Positions 11,488 to 21,649 of a stretch of 64,000 bases of DNA are shown here, piece by piece. Source of the stretch: Cannabis sativa (lineage: Eukaryota; Streptophyta; Magnoliopsida; Rosales; Cannabaceae); the NCBI RefSeq assembly GCF_029168945.1, contig NC_083601.1:18318160-18382159 (forward strand), written 5' to 3'. Under the pieces are notes generated by a model. It was not told where the DNA came from and did not search any database. It worked only from the letters and a program-made list of their open reading frames with translations. Position 1 is the first letter of the stretch. Every line of letters begins with the position of its first letter. Both the position numbers and the translations under genes were made by a program.

Positions 11488-13389
11488 TGTTGGGTTTTAT
11501 GCCCTAAATATAACTCTTTACAATCTGATTAGTTATCAATACAATAAATTTGAAGTGATTGATGTTTGCATGAATTTTACATGCTAATGGTTTAATATGT
11601 TTATTACATTCATACACACAAAATCAGTTAAATCCAAATCATATGTTTATTCACAATTACAGTATCGTCAACACAGTGGAATGTGATTGTGATCATATGA
11701 ATCAAAAGTTTTGGTCCCTGTTTCATCAGTGTTATTGGATTTACACTAATGTGATAATCAGCGATGATGTATACTTACACTTGGAGTAAGTGTTATGTTC
11801 TTTCCAGGACATTAGTAAAGTATACTAGTTTCGAATGTATGGAGTATACATTGGACTGGACCGATATTGCAACTAAGTTAAGATATTACAAACTTACCGT
11901 TATACATATCTTTCCAAGTCAATATCAGTAGTTGATCTTAAGATTAAAAGAATCTAAATCCTGATATGCTTGGGCTCAACTCAGGAGTGCTATTCATGTT
12001 CTTTGATTTATTAGTTAAGCCTACTTTTGGGTCAGGGTGATACGTATATTTTGGGAACATTATAGTATGATTGAGTGGGAGTGCTGAACATAAATACGGA
12101 ATCTATAGCTTCTACTGGTGTATAGAAGTCAAGTGATGATTCCCTTCGAGCTTAGCAAATAGAAGTAAATGGATGAGCTCTTGTTTAACTGACTAATTAT
12201 TAGATCACTAAACACCATTTACAGGTAGCTAAGTGTTTTAAGGGGCAAAATACATTGAGGGGTGAGAACGGTAAAGAAATCCCATCTCGATGTAGATAAT
12301 CTATATAGAGGATCTTTAAATCACAATAAGATTATAACAATGGTTAAATGAGATAGTATATTGATATCGTGGAACATACAATATGCTCTATATAAGTCTG
12401 AGAGTGCAATTCTAAGTTCTAAGAGTGGATTCAACGAAGAATTAATAAGTAGGAATTTACTTGGTAAATTTGGTTCACTTATTGGAAGCTCAGCATATAG
12501 ATCCATGGTCCCCATTCTAGTTGAGAACATTCTGCTTGTAAGACTCATTAATTGATTCGTGATTGATCAATTATAATTCTAAAGTTAGACTATGTCTGAT
12601 TTTATGAATTTTCACTAAGCAGGGGTGAAATTGTAAAGAAAAGAGTTTCTAGGTTTATTTATTTATTAATGGACTTTATATGTCTAATTAATAATTAAAT
12701 TAAATGACAATATTATTTAATAATGTATTTTAGTTATTAAATAATTAGTTTTGACATTTAAAAGGTTAGAATTGGAAAATTGGCGTTTTTGAGAAAATAG
12801 AGATAAAATTTGATAAAACTGCAAAATTAAGTGAGGCCCAATAACACACCATGGCCGGCCACTTAAATAGGTTTTTCAAATTAATATTTTCATTATTTTA
12901 ATGCCAAATAAATCCTAACCTAAACCTAGTAGTTGCCTATAAATAGAAAGTGATGGCTCAGTCAAATCACAAGTTTTCAATAACCTTTTCTGACAGAAAT
13001 TTCTCTCTTCAGAAAAATTGAGCCTTCCCCACTTTCTATACCTTGGCCGAAACCCTCTCTCCTCTTTTCTCCTTCATCTTTTTCGACCCTAGTGAAAGAG
13101 TAAGTGCCCACACACAGCAAGCAGTAACTCAATCATAGATTGGAAGACTGTGAAGGATCAAACTTGAAGAAGAAGGACATTCAGGCTCACATCTTGATTA
13201 TACTCTGCTACAGAAAGGATACAAGGGTTAGAGATCTGAGTGGAAGGAGACATTAATTCCGCTGCATCAATGTAAGGTTTTCTTAACTTTATATGTGTTT
13301 AATTTATCGTTTTAGAAAGTTCATATTTAGGGTGTTTAAACAACATACTTGTGAGTAGATCTAAGATCCTGGTAAAATAATTTCCAACA
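11488..13389 (+). repeat. 3' LTR of element A
   Basis: This 1902-bp repeat matches the 5' LTR with about 20 visible differences and one small indel near 12617. It ends CCAACA and is followed by the TSD CTACG. Confidence 0.9.
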
Positions 13390-13394
13390 CTACG
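13390..13394. repeat. target-site duplication of element A (right copy)
   Basis: CTACG repeats the left copy at 3276-3280. Confidence 0.9.
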
Positions 13395-13397
13395 TAC

Positions 13398-13560
13398 CTG
13401 AAGATAACAATGAAGAAGTAGTTGAAGTAGTAAAGATTGAACAAGCTAAGTGAAAAATAGGCAGAGAGGAGAGATCGAGAGAGTGATTTAGGGTTTTTTT
13501 CCCAAACTCCTCGGATCGACCTCGGAGTTGAGAAATAAGGGAGTGAGCGAATGAGGGTTT
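13398..13560 (-). other. probable 5' untranslated exon of the DUF1985-type gene
   Basis: On the minus strand this reads as a CT-rich plant leader with a telo-box (AAACCCTAA, plus strand 13488-13496). It ends CTTCAG with a strong donor GTACGTAG beginning at 13397. The DUF1985-type exons at 893-2459 lie downstream in the same orientation. Element A inserted three bases into this presumed first intron. Confidence 0.35.
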
Positions 13561-13752
13561 GAGATGAGAAAGAAAAGGAGGAAATTACACTCTATACAAT
13601 TTGATTTTCTATACTTACATATACTTAATATTTTATTCTTAAAACATATCACCATTGAAAATATATGATCACTTTATCTAAAATCTAAAAATACCCTTCT
13701 CTAATTTCCCATACTTTTTTTTTAGTGCAAAAACATAAAAAAAAAAAATTGG

Positions 13753-13928
13753 GGGTCCGATGGGGTCCGATGGTGGTCCGATGGTCACCTGATCCTACTT
13801 TTGTAGGTACAAAAACATAAAAAAAAAAAGAAAATTGGTAGCAGATCTAGTCCGATGGGTCCGATGGGTGGTCTGATGGGTGGCCCGATGGGTGGTCCGA
13901 TGGGTAGTCCGATAGGTGGTCCGATGGT
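13753..13928. repeat. GGTCCGATG minisatellite in two blocks
   Basis: Blocks at 13753-13790 and 13849-13928 consist of 9-12-bp variants of GGTGGTCCGATG. Both are preceded by similar ACATAAAAAAA-type sequence, so the unit plus flank was itself duplicated. A minus-strand open frame across the array (rich in HRTTHRTT) is a product of the repeat and not a gene. Confidence 0.8.
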
Positions 13929-14311
13929 GCATATAGGGGTGATGTAAATGGGGGTATTTTAGGGATACCATAAAAGTTGTCATATCCTACAAATATTAGT
14001 TATTATTTGTTTAGAAAATTTTTTTTAACCAAATGTAAGCATAAAAATTCAAATTTCCCTTTTATATTGTCCTCTTTTATTTTTACCTTTTTATTGAAGT
14101 CTATCATTTTTACTTTTTTTTTTTTTAAAACATTGTACCAATTTTGCCCTTGTCACTTCAAGATACTCTCCATATGACTCTCTTATGTCAGGGTATTTTG
14201 GGTACAATACATATAAAAAAAGGTATGTTTCAAATAAATATAAAATTAGAGGTATATTTAATTAATTGATTAATAAAAGGGGTATTTTTCAACTTACCCC
14301 AAAGAGAAGGG
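13929..14311. other. AT-rich intergenic sequence, no gene seen
   Basis: T-rich tracts (14110-14126) and a run ending GGGGTATTTTTCAACTTACCCC (14279-14300) are visible. That run could be the end of an old TIR element, but no partner end was found. Confidence 0.4.
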
Positions 14312-14319
14312 TTATTAAA

Positions 14320-14601
14320 GAGAAATTTACAAAAATACTGGAATTTGAGTTAACTTTTACAAAAATACTGTCCAACGGAAATGTTTTCAAAAATATTGTG
14401 TAAACACCAGTAGAACACAGAACAGAACAACTCAAAACAACAGTAGAAAAACTATAAAACACCAGTAGAACACTAGTGAAAACTTAACACAGTATACTGC
14501 AATATGAAACTTATAAAAAATACAGTAAAAAAGTAAAAAATAACGTCTGGCAGTATTTTTGTAAAAAAATAGCAAAAGTTAGTATACCATGTAAATTTCC
14601 C
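14320..14601. mobile_element. 282-bp MULE-like MITE with 8-bp TSD
   Basis: The left end is GAGAAATTTACAAAAATACTG. The right end, reverse-complemented, is GGGAAATTTACA with an internal TACAAAAATACTG further in. The flanks are TTATTAAA at 14312-14319 and 14602-14609. The terminal words match those of the larger MULE at 14911-17578, so this looks like its deletion derivative. No coding capacity. Confidence 0.7.
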
Positions 14602-15267
14602 TTATTAAATTGAAATCTTTTTTACGTTTCCGAAATTACCCTTGGGTTTTGGAAACCGACTTGGGCTCGATTTAGTACTTATCGAAATATACTCAGAATG
14701 AGACACGTTTTGGAGTTTTGTTGGTGGATCAATTCAATAAATAATTGTATAAAAAAGGAGAAAAGTGTTTATTATGGAGAGAGAAAGTAGATGGACCCTT
14801 CAGGCGGTCCAACCAAAAATAAGCCACTTGGACTGGATCACCGGTCCACCTCCACCCTCTCCGATAACATAGTATACGGGCCTGGTGTGGGCTGTCTTTC
14901 AATATTACTAGGGAAACTTACAAAAATACTGCTTTTTTACCAAATGTTTTCAAAAATACTGGGACACGACAAATTTTACATTTTTACTGTCCAAGCTCAT
15001 TTTTATTTCTTTTATACTGCCCAGGCCCAATATATTTACTTTTATACTGTAAACAATAACAAAACACAAACGACACCTCTCCTTCGTGGTTGGGGACGGA
15101 CAAATCAACACCGGAATCTTTGAAACACCAGGAAAAAACTATAAAATCTGGTTAAGAGAAAAAATTACTAAATCAACAACAAATTACTGTTTTGTAGTGT
15201 TATTTTACTGTTGTTTTAATATGAAAAAAAGGCCACGTAAATGAAATATTGTGAAAAATGACAGGAC

Positions 15268-15780
15268 ATGGAATCTATACCAGTTCTCATAAAGAGCAAT
15301 GGACAATGGAAAAAAGAACATAATTATTTCAAGAGAATGTGGCAATGCTCGAAAATAACACAACAAATACTTGAAAACAACACAGCAACAACAGAATCAT
15401 ACATATTGGAACACCAATTAAAAGAAGGAGGAGAGTCAGAAACAAGAGAATTTGAAAACAAAAAATTTGACATAGTTGACTATGAGAACCTGGTTGCTGA
15501 AAAAATGGTAGAAAAACTTGAAAACAATAGTAAAAAACTAGATCCGAAATTCGACATCAACAACGCGAATCTAATAACACACAAACATCACCCAGAAGTA
15601 GAAAAAAGTCAAGCATACAAGAACAAGGAAACTCTGAAGAATTTCCTCAGCTACTACGCACAACCAAAGCGGAGGGAAAACACCCACTGGAGGAAGGAGT
15701 ATAGCCAATATTACTTCAATCAAACTTTCTTAACCCATGATATGTATAAAAGTTGTATAATTGTAAACATCTATTTTTAA
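15268..15780 (+). pseudogene. MuDR-type transposase N-terminal fragment
   Basis: A 170-codon open frame starting MESIPVLIKSNGQW. The IPVLIK.NG.W opening is common at the N-terminus of plant MULE transposases. YKNKETLKNFLSYYA near residue 116 resembles the start of the MuDR DNA-binding domain. The DDE core, SWIM zinc finger and the rest of a protein of about 700 residues are absent; the frame drifts into unrelated sequence and ends at 15780. It is a truncated relic inside the 14911-17578 MULE, divergent in orientation from the DUF1985-type fragment. Confidence 0.5.
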
Positions 15781-16182
15781 AACAAAATGAGATAGGTGTG
15801 TGTTAGATGAGCCTTTTGGTGCCACGTAGGAGGATGATCTTACACGTGTACAAGATGATAGTCAACATTCATTTAGATTCTTTATATACATAATATATAT
15901 TATCAAGGACCACCTAGAAGTAAAGTAGTCTATATCTTTATTACATTTCTGACACGTGTAACCAATTAAGACGTTCCATCAATATTTTGTACAACATGAC
16001 AAACTCTCCACTGAGAGCCACGATTACATGAAGTTATAGTTTGGAATTTTGCTTCACATGGATAAGGATATTGGTCCCTAACTTCAGTGCCAAACGGGCT
16101 TGCAAACATCTAAGGGTATTATTATAAGAGAATTGAAGTAATAGACTGACTTTCTCTTCTTCTTCTTCCATTTCTTTTAATA
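15781..16182. other. MULE interior, no gene seen
   Basis: Non-coding AT-rich sequence between the transposase fragment and the internal tandem duplication. A minus-strand frame at 16034-16216 lacks recognisable features. Confidence 0.4.
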
Positions 16183-16526
16183 TTTGAACATAGTACTTGA
16201 AAATGAAGAGCAGCAAACTCTCCAGTAATATTGGTTATAACTAGAAGTTACTACTCTAGAATGGTAGTATCATGACTGGGTGTACTTAGATTCCCAATTC
16301 TAAAAAAATAATAGAAAACACTACTAAAAAATACTACAATAACACCAAAAAATTTGAACATAGTACTTGAAAATGAAGAGCATCAAACTCTCCAGTGATA
16401 TTGGCTATAACCAGAAGTTACTACTCTAGAATGGTAGTATTCTGATCGGGTGTACTTAGATTCCCAATCCTAAAAAAAAATAAAAGAAAACACTACTAAA
16501 AAAATACTACAATAACACCAAAAAAT
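16183..16526. repeat. 170-bp tandem duplication inside the MULE
   Basis: Two copies, 16183-16352 and 16353-16526, both start TTTGAACATAGTACTTGAAA and run through AGAAGTTACTACTCTAGAA to CACCAAAAAATT. They differ at about a dozen sites, so the duplication is not brand new. Confidence 0.85.
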
Positions 16527-16585
16527 TAAAGAATAACAAAAACAAGCATAAAAAAAATAGAACAAAAATAAATGAAATCACACAC

Positions 16586-17120
16586 CTCTACAACCCTTTT
16601 TCCAATTATTTCCTCAACCACATCTGTTGATTGCACAATCTTTACTAGGGATTTACCCTTTCCCTAAAATTTAAGAAAACAAAACCAAAACAACAACAAT
16701 ACACAACATGAAAAAATAGAAAATCATAGAATAAAAGAAACAAAAAAAATCAACATGCAAAATGAGAACCCCAAATAATTTACAGAGAAATGAACAATAC
16801 AATGAAAATGTAAAAAAAAACCCTAAAACAATACAAGATCAATACGAAAATACCTTCACAGATTTAGGAGACTTCACAAACTCAGTCTCCAACTCAAAAT
16901 CAAAGTCCGAGTTCTCCACAACAGTTCGAGGACGTTTTCCTCAAGTGTTCTTGGAAGTTCCATCAAGTAGTTTTCTTTTAGGGGCAACAAGAGAAGTAGG
17001 GCTAGGAGGATTATCTTTCAAATTTTTCTTACCTATTGTTGGTTTGGGTTTCATTTTCTGGGGTTGTTTTGGAGAATTTTTAGCAATAGGGGATGATGAG
17101 GATGAACGTGTAATTGTCAT
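16586..17120 (-). pseudogene. DUF1985/Ulp1-type gene, N-terminal exons, with premature stop
   Basis: Exon 1 (17120-16854, 89 codons) begins MTITRSSSSSP and is Lys/Ser/Pro-rich with an acidic VVENSDFDFELE stretch. It has an in-frame TGA at 16941-16943 (codon 60) and ends at a GT donor. Exon 2 (16663-16586, 26 codons) has the segment STDVVEEIIGKRVVE and AG/GT borders in phase 0. The layout (basic, Ser/Pro-rich leader, then an acidic patch) matches the start of MULE-borne DUF1985 proteins and resembles the exon at 2379-2459. No DUF1985 or protease domain remains before the MULE end. The assignment rests on composition and homology to the left-hand fragment. Confidence 0.45.
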
Positions 17121-17586
17121 TTAGATTGAGGAGGAGTAGTATTATATAGAGAAAAATGAACAAAAAATGGGGGAAAATTAAGAGGGAAGCTTGAGAAGAA
17201 AATGTAATAACTGAAATTTTTTGAAAAGAAATATCAAACTACCCACATGTGGAAGAAGAAGAAGATGAACAGAGATTATGGGAGAGTGGATTTGAAAATA
17301 TTTTATAAAAATAATAAAACCCGAAAAAGATAAAAAAGTGTCACAAAAAGTGACACAACACGTCAAATCATCACTTTTTAAAGCACTATTTTTTTTAAAA
17401 AAAATGTAGAGACTAAACCCTATGAGGACACCTATAAGCCATATAATATATACAAACCTACAACTAATGGCAGTATACTGCCGAATTAAAAAAAAAAAAC
17501 AGTAAAAACGTAAATGTAAGCGTGTCACAGTATTTTTGTAATAAATGGGGAAAAGTTATTACATAATGTAAATTTCCCTATTACTA

Positions 17587-18182
17587 ACACTAAAAATAGA
17601 AAGAATAAATATTAAAATTAATTAAATTATATAATGTTAATATTTTTCTATTAATAATAAAATAAATATTATGTTTTGGGTGATTTTATTAAAAAAATTA
17701 TTAATTTACTAGTGAACTTATTTTATTTTTATTAAAATAAAAAGGATAAAGTTTGATACAAGAATACTTGGTGTAATGCATGTCTTTTTTTCTGAATTAT
17801 ATATTTCTTGGAAGATTCAATTTTTTTTTCTACGGTTACAAATTTACAATTTTTTTTTTTTTTTACAAAAAAGAAAACTTGAAACCTGTGCTAGGATCTT
17901 ACGTTTACTATACAGTAGTCAGAATTGGCATAAATTAATGGATAAATGTAACATAATAAATGAAGAATAATCGGAATCAATATTTGTAATATGTTGTTTA
18001 CTAAAATTTTTTGGAAATGAAATAATAGTGATTTATCTTGTTTACTTTATCAAAAAACGTAATCGAAATGCTTTAATTGACTAAATTGTCTTTTTGAGTT
18101 AAACTATAGTATTTAGTAGTTATTTTATAAGATATGTTTTAAAGGACAAAATTGTCATTATATATTTAATACTAAAAAATAA
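17587..18182. other. AT-rich intergenic sequence, no gene seen
   Basis: Homopolymer A/T tracts (for example T runs near 17821 and 17851) and no credible frame. It lies between the MULE right TSD and the TSD of the outer TIR element. Confidence 0.6.
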
Positions 18183-18569
18183 AATAAAAATGGGGAGTTC
18201 TATTTGCACCCCATAAAATGATAAATACACCCATTATTAAAAAAAAAAAATATAAACTTAAATAATTTTTAAAAATTACTCTTAATATATTTTTTTTCCT
18301 CACACTATTTTATGTCAATTTCAATATTTATTTTAATTTTATTTTCATAATTTTTTCTCACTCATGTATATATATTTTTTTTATTTTTTTCTAAGAAAAT
18401 TTCATATAATTTTTTATTTTAATTTTTTGTCATAATATTTAAAATATAATTTATTTTTGTTTGATAAATATATTTTTTAAGAATATGAATTGGAAGAAAA
18501 AAAATTAAAAAAAAACTTAGTACAATTAAAGGTATAAATTTTTTAAGATATATTTTTTTGTTTGTCATA

Positions 18570-20436
18570 GTACTTATCTTGGCCTTCTTAACACTTTGGG
18601 TCACAACAAAACATCAATTATGGGTTTTGTAAAGGATAAAATCAGAAAGAGAATTCAGAATTGGGATGGAAAATTACTATCTCGAGCTGGAAAGGAAGTA
18701 CTCATAAAAACAGTAGTGCAATACCTCCCAACTTTTGCTATGAGTGTCTTTCTTCTTCCTATGGAGGTGACTAAGGATCTAGAACGGTCAATTACTAAAT
18801 TTTGGTAGCATACAAATAACTCTCAAGGTAAAGGTATTCATTGGATGGGTTGGGATAAGATGACTAAGCATAAAGACTCGGGTGGATTGGGATTTAGAGA
18901 TTTTCATGATTTTAATCCTGCTATGTTGGGTAAACAAGATTGGAGATTTTTAACTCAACCAAATAGCTTGGTTAGCAAACTTTACAAAGCTCGGTATTTT
19001 CCTTTGGGCAATTTTCTTGATACTAGTCTAGGGAATAATTCAAGCTTTATTTAGAGAAGCATTTGGGAGGCCAAGAATCTGCTTTCTATTGGGATGAGAT
19101 GGGCAATCGGTTCAGGTGATAGTGTTAGCATTTTGGGGCAGCCTTGGTTGTTTGATGATGCAAATCCTTTTATTACTTCCGATTCACTGTCACTGATTGG
19201 TAATAAAGTTTCATCTCTAATGAAAAGTAATGAGCGAGCTTGGGATATGGAGATCATAACTGATTTGTTTGATACTTGAGATCAAGCTTGTATTCTCAAC
19301 ATTCCTTTGAGCAACAACCAGAGTGAAGATAGAATTTATTGGTGCAAAGAAGCGTCTGAGATGTATACTATTTGAAGTGCATACAAGTTGTTGCAATTGC
19401 AGAAACAAAGATGGCATCCTGCTGATAGTGGTAGCTTGTGGAATAAATTGTGGAAAATTAAAGTTCCACCAAAGGTTCTCAACTTGCTTTGGAGAGCTCT
19501 GTCCCAATGCTTGCCAACTTTGAGTCAATTACATGTTAAACATGTTCAAGTACAAAGAACATGCCCTGTGTGTAATATGGATGATGAAACAGAGTTTCAT
19601 GCTCTGGTTTCATGTCTTTTTGCTACTCAGTGTTGGCAGGTGGTGTTGCCTAGTTTTTTTGCTGCAAATATCACTGATTTTACAACCTGATTTGATCGAA
19701 TTTGTGCTTCTTTCAGCAGTGAAAAATGGGGTGAGATTGCCATGATTTGTTGGTCTTTATGGGGGGTGAGGAACAATTTGGTTTGGCAGGGTAAAAGACG
19801 CACGGTGGCAAGTGTTGTGTCTGCAACTTCTCAGTATTTTATGCAATGGATGAATGCTCAAGATAAGTCAAACATCGCTCATTATCCCTCAAATATTACA
19901 GGTGATGGGGCGGTTTCTTGGGTTAAGCCTATTGAGAATGTACTCAAAATCTCAGTTGATGCAGCAACTTTTGACCACAGTTCATCATATGGTTTCGGGT
20001 TGGTGGCAAGGGATCACCACGGGTACTTGGTGGAGGCCAAAACAGTCTATCGCAGGGGTACAATGGCACCAGATATGGCTAAAGCTTTAGCCATTAAAGA
20101 GGCGTTAAGTTGGATCAAGGATCATGAATGGCATAATGTTGAACTCGAGCCCGATTGTCTCTCAATTGTCCAAGCTATTCGAAGTAACATCACCATGGTT
20201 TCACCTCTTGGGGGAGTGATGATGGACTGTCGAAAGCTTCTATCTATTTTAAATAATGTTTCTTTGTTTTTCATTAAACGATCTGCTAATATGATTGCGC
20301 ACAGCTTTGCTAGAGCATCATATTCTTTTCCAGATCGAGTTTTCAGTGGGAGGGATGTTCCTACTGAATTACAATCTTGTCTTTTGGTTGATTTAGCAAA
20401 TTAATAAAATTCCAATTTGCATTAAAAAGAAAGATA
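18570..20436 (+). mobile_element. 5'-truncated LINE (L1-type) with RT C-terminus, zf-RVT and RNase H
   Basis: One continuous frame from about 18572 to 20404 encodes the end of a plant L1 ORF2: TYLGLLNTLG, RIQNWDGKLLSRAGKE, GGLGFRDFHDFN, then the zf-RVT zinc region (CPVCNMDDETEFHALVSC). It ends with an RNase H-like domain (SVDAATFD...YGFGLVARD, ALAIKEAL, ELEPDCLSIVQAI). There are no frameshifts but five in-frame stops at 18806, 19052, 19277, 19373 and 19688. The 5' two thirds (endonuclease and RT core) are missing, as usual for LINEs. After the stop an ATAAAA and short A-rich tail reaches about 20436, where Copia element C interrupts it. Confidence 0.85.
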
Positions 20437-20441
20437 GAAAT

Positions 20442-21589
20442 TGTAAAGTCCTTTTTTGGCAAGTTAGTTGACAAAATATTTTTTCTTTTATGGTAAGATT
20501 CTTTTGCATTCATAACCGATTTCTTACCTTGTTTAGTCGGTTTATAGTTGCTCTTTTCCTTGTTAGGAAAGTTGCACTTTTCAGCTGAACTTTCCTTTGT
20601 TTGGAAACTTCTTAAAAGAGAAGCAATTCTCTTTTGGGAAAGTTGTCTTTTTTAGGGAAACTTTGATTATTGCCTTTTCCTTATTGATTTCGATTGTATC
20701 TTGATACAATCAGAATATCTAATCTGTTTTTGGCAGGAATCAAGCATTGATAGAGGATCGGACCCGATTATAGCAAGTTTCCCGTTTCTGGTCTGATCTG
20801 CTGCGTCAGCATCCGAATCTAATGCTGCAGATCGTGTTTTCTTAGGAAAGTTTTTGTACAGCTGTAGATTCGATCTTGTGACTGTCTCTAAGGTTTCTAT
20901 GTTCTATAAATAGAGCCTAGAGAGCAGTCATTCGAATCATCTCTTCCATTATTCATTTTTTGCATTTATCTTTTGAGAGAAGAGAGTTTCTTTGTTTTGT
21001 GAGAGCCTAGTTGTTCATCTAGGTTCTAGTTGTTTATTTCTGTTCTTACTCTGTCCTAGAGGTTGTGAAGAACTACTTGACTGAACAAGAGATTGGTCTT
21101 CGTGAGAAGACTTGATAAAGCCTTACTTCGGGAGGAAGTAAGCACTTGGTCTTCGGGAGAAGACTTGTTGAAGCCTTACTTCAGGAGGAAGTAAGCACTC
21201 ACACTTCAAAGACGAAGGGAGTTCGGGCTTGAAGGTGTTTCAAGAAGTCAGATTCATAAAGTGGATTACAAAGGATTGCGGCAATACTTTAGAGGGAGTC
21301 TAAACTTGTTTAAGTCAATTGTCTTTGTAATTTTGATACTTTATTAATTGATTTCATTCTCTGGGCGTGGCCCCGTGGACTAGTAGTGTTCGGGAGAACA
21401 CTGATACCACGTATAAATCTCTTGTGTCAAGTTATTTATTTTTCTGCAAATATTTTATATTCTGCCTGTTCTGTTTTGTTACTGCAAAACTGTTTTCTAC
21501 AATAACAGATTTACATTCTGCTTTTGCAGACGCATACAGTTTTATATTTTTGTATATATAATTGACATTTGCAAAAACACGGTTTTTCA
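20442..21589 (+). repeat. 5' LTR of element C
   Basis: TGTAAAGTCC...TTTTTCA, 1148 bp. A TATA box, TATAAATAG, lies at 20905-20913. The transcribed part contains an alternating array of four short hairpins (21096-21195). Confidence 0.92.
20905..20913 (+). promoter_or_regulatory. TATA box of element C 5' LTR
   Basis: TATAAATAG, conserved at 40049-40057 in the 3' LTR and followed by AGCCTAGAGAGCAG. Typical plant LTR core promoter. Confidence 0.6.
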
Positions 21590-21591
21590 AT

Positions 21592-21604
21592 TGGTATCAG
21601 AGCA
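21592..21604 (+). promoter_or_regulatory. primer binding site of element C
   Basis: TGGTATCAGAGC, two bases after the LTR end, is the exact complement of the plant initiator-Met tRNA 3' end used by Copia elements. Confidence 0.9.
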
Positions 21605-21649
21605 GGACACTAAACTCTTAGTGTGGTCCTATAACATTTTTGTGTTAAA

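Larger units (their letters stand above)
3281..13389 (+). mobile_element. LTR element A: gag-only, non-autonomous Copia-type (TR-GAG-like)
   Basis: A complete 10.1-kb element bounded by two long LTRs of 1901 and 1902 bp, both TGTTGG...CCAACA, and by the 5-bp TSD CTACG. By eye the LTRs differ at about 20 sites, so the insertion is recent. A Met-tRNA-like primer site follows the 5' LTR and a purine tract (AAGTGGGAG) precedes the 3' LTR. The interior holds a 3.6-kb non-coding leader, a gag gene with one zinc knuckle (broken here) and 1.8 kb of non-coding sequence. I see no protease, integrase, reverse transcriptase or RNase H. Gag-only elements with long LTRs are known as TR-GAG elements; they depend on enzymes supplied in trans (family knowledge). 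Its sister copy is element B at 27625-37606. Confidence 0.88.
14911..17578. mobile_element. MULE (Mutator-like element) with degenerate TIRs, 8-bp TSD and broken cargo
   Basis: The left end is GGGAAACTTACAAAAATACTG. The right end, reverse-complemented, is GGGAAATTTACATTATG with TACAAAAATACTG about 40 bases in. TATTACTA flanks both sides (14903-14910 and 17579-17586). Inside are a plus-strand MuDR-type transposase N-terminal fragment (15268-15780) and a minus-strand DUF1985-type N-terminal fragment (16586-17120). Plant MULEs that carry a transposase with a Ulp1/DUF1985-type gene are known (KI-MULE type). This copy has lost the catalytic part of the transposase and is non-autonomous. Confidence 0.75.

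Noticed and set aside
13753..13928. Regular short repeats that could suggest a CRISPR array
   Set aside because: Units are tandem without unique spacers of constant length, and this is a plant nuclear sequence.
13795..13983. Minus-strand frame rich in HRTTHRTT
   Set aside because: Translation of the minisatellite; no start context or flanking coding sequence.
17178..17528. 116-codon minus-strand frame rich in Phe and Leu
   Set aside because: Falls in the AT-rich subterminal part of the MULE; composition explains the hydrophobic translation.
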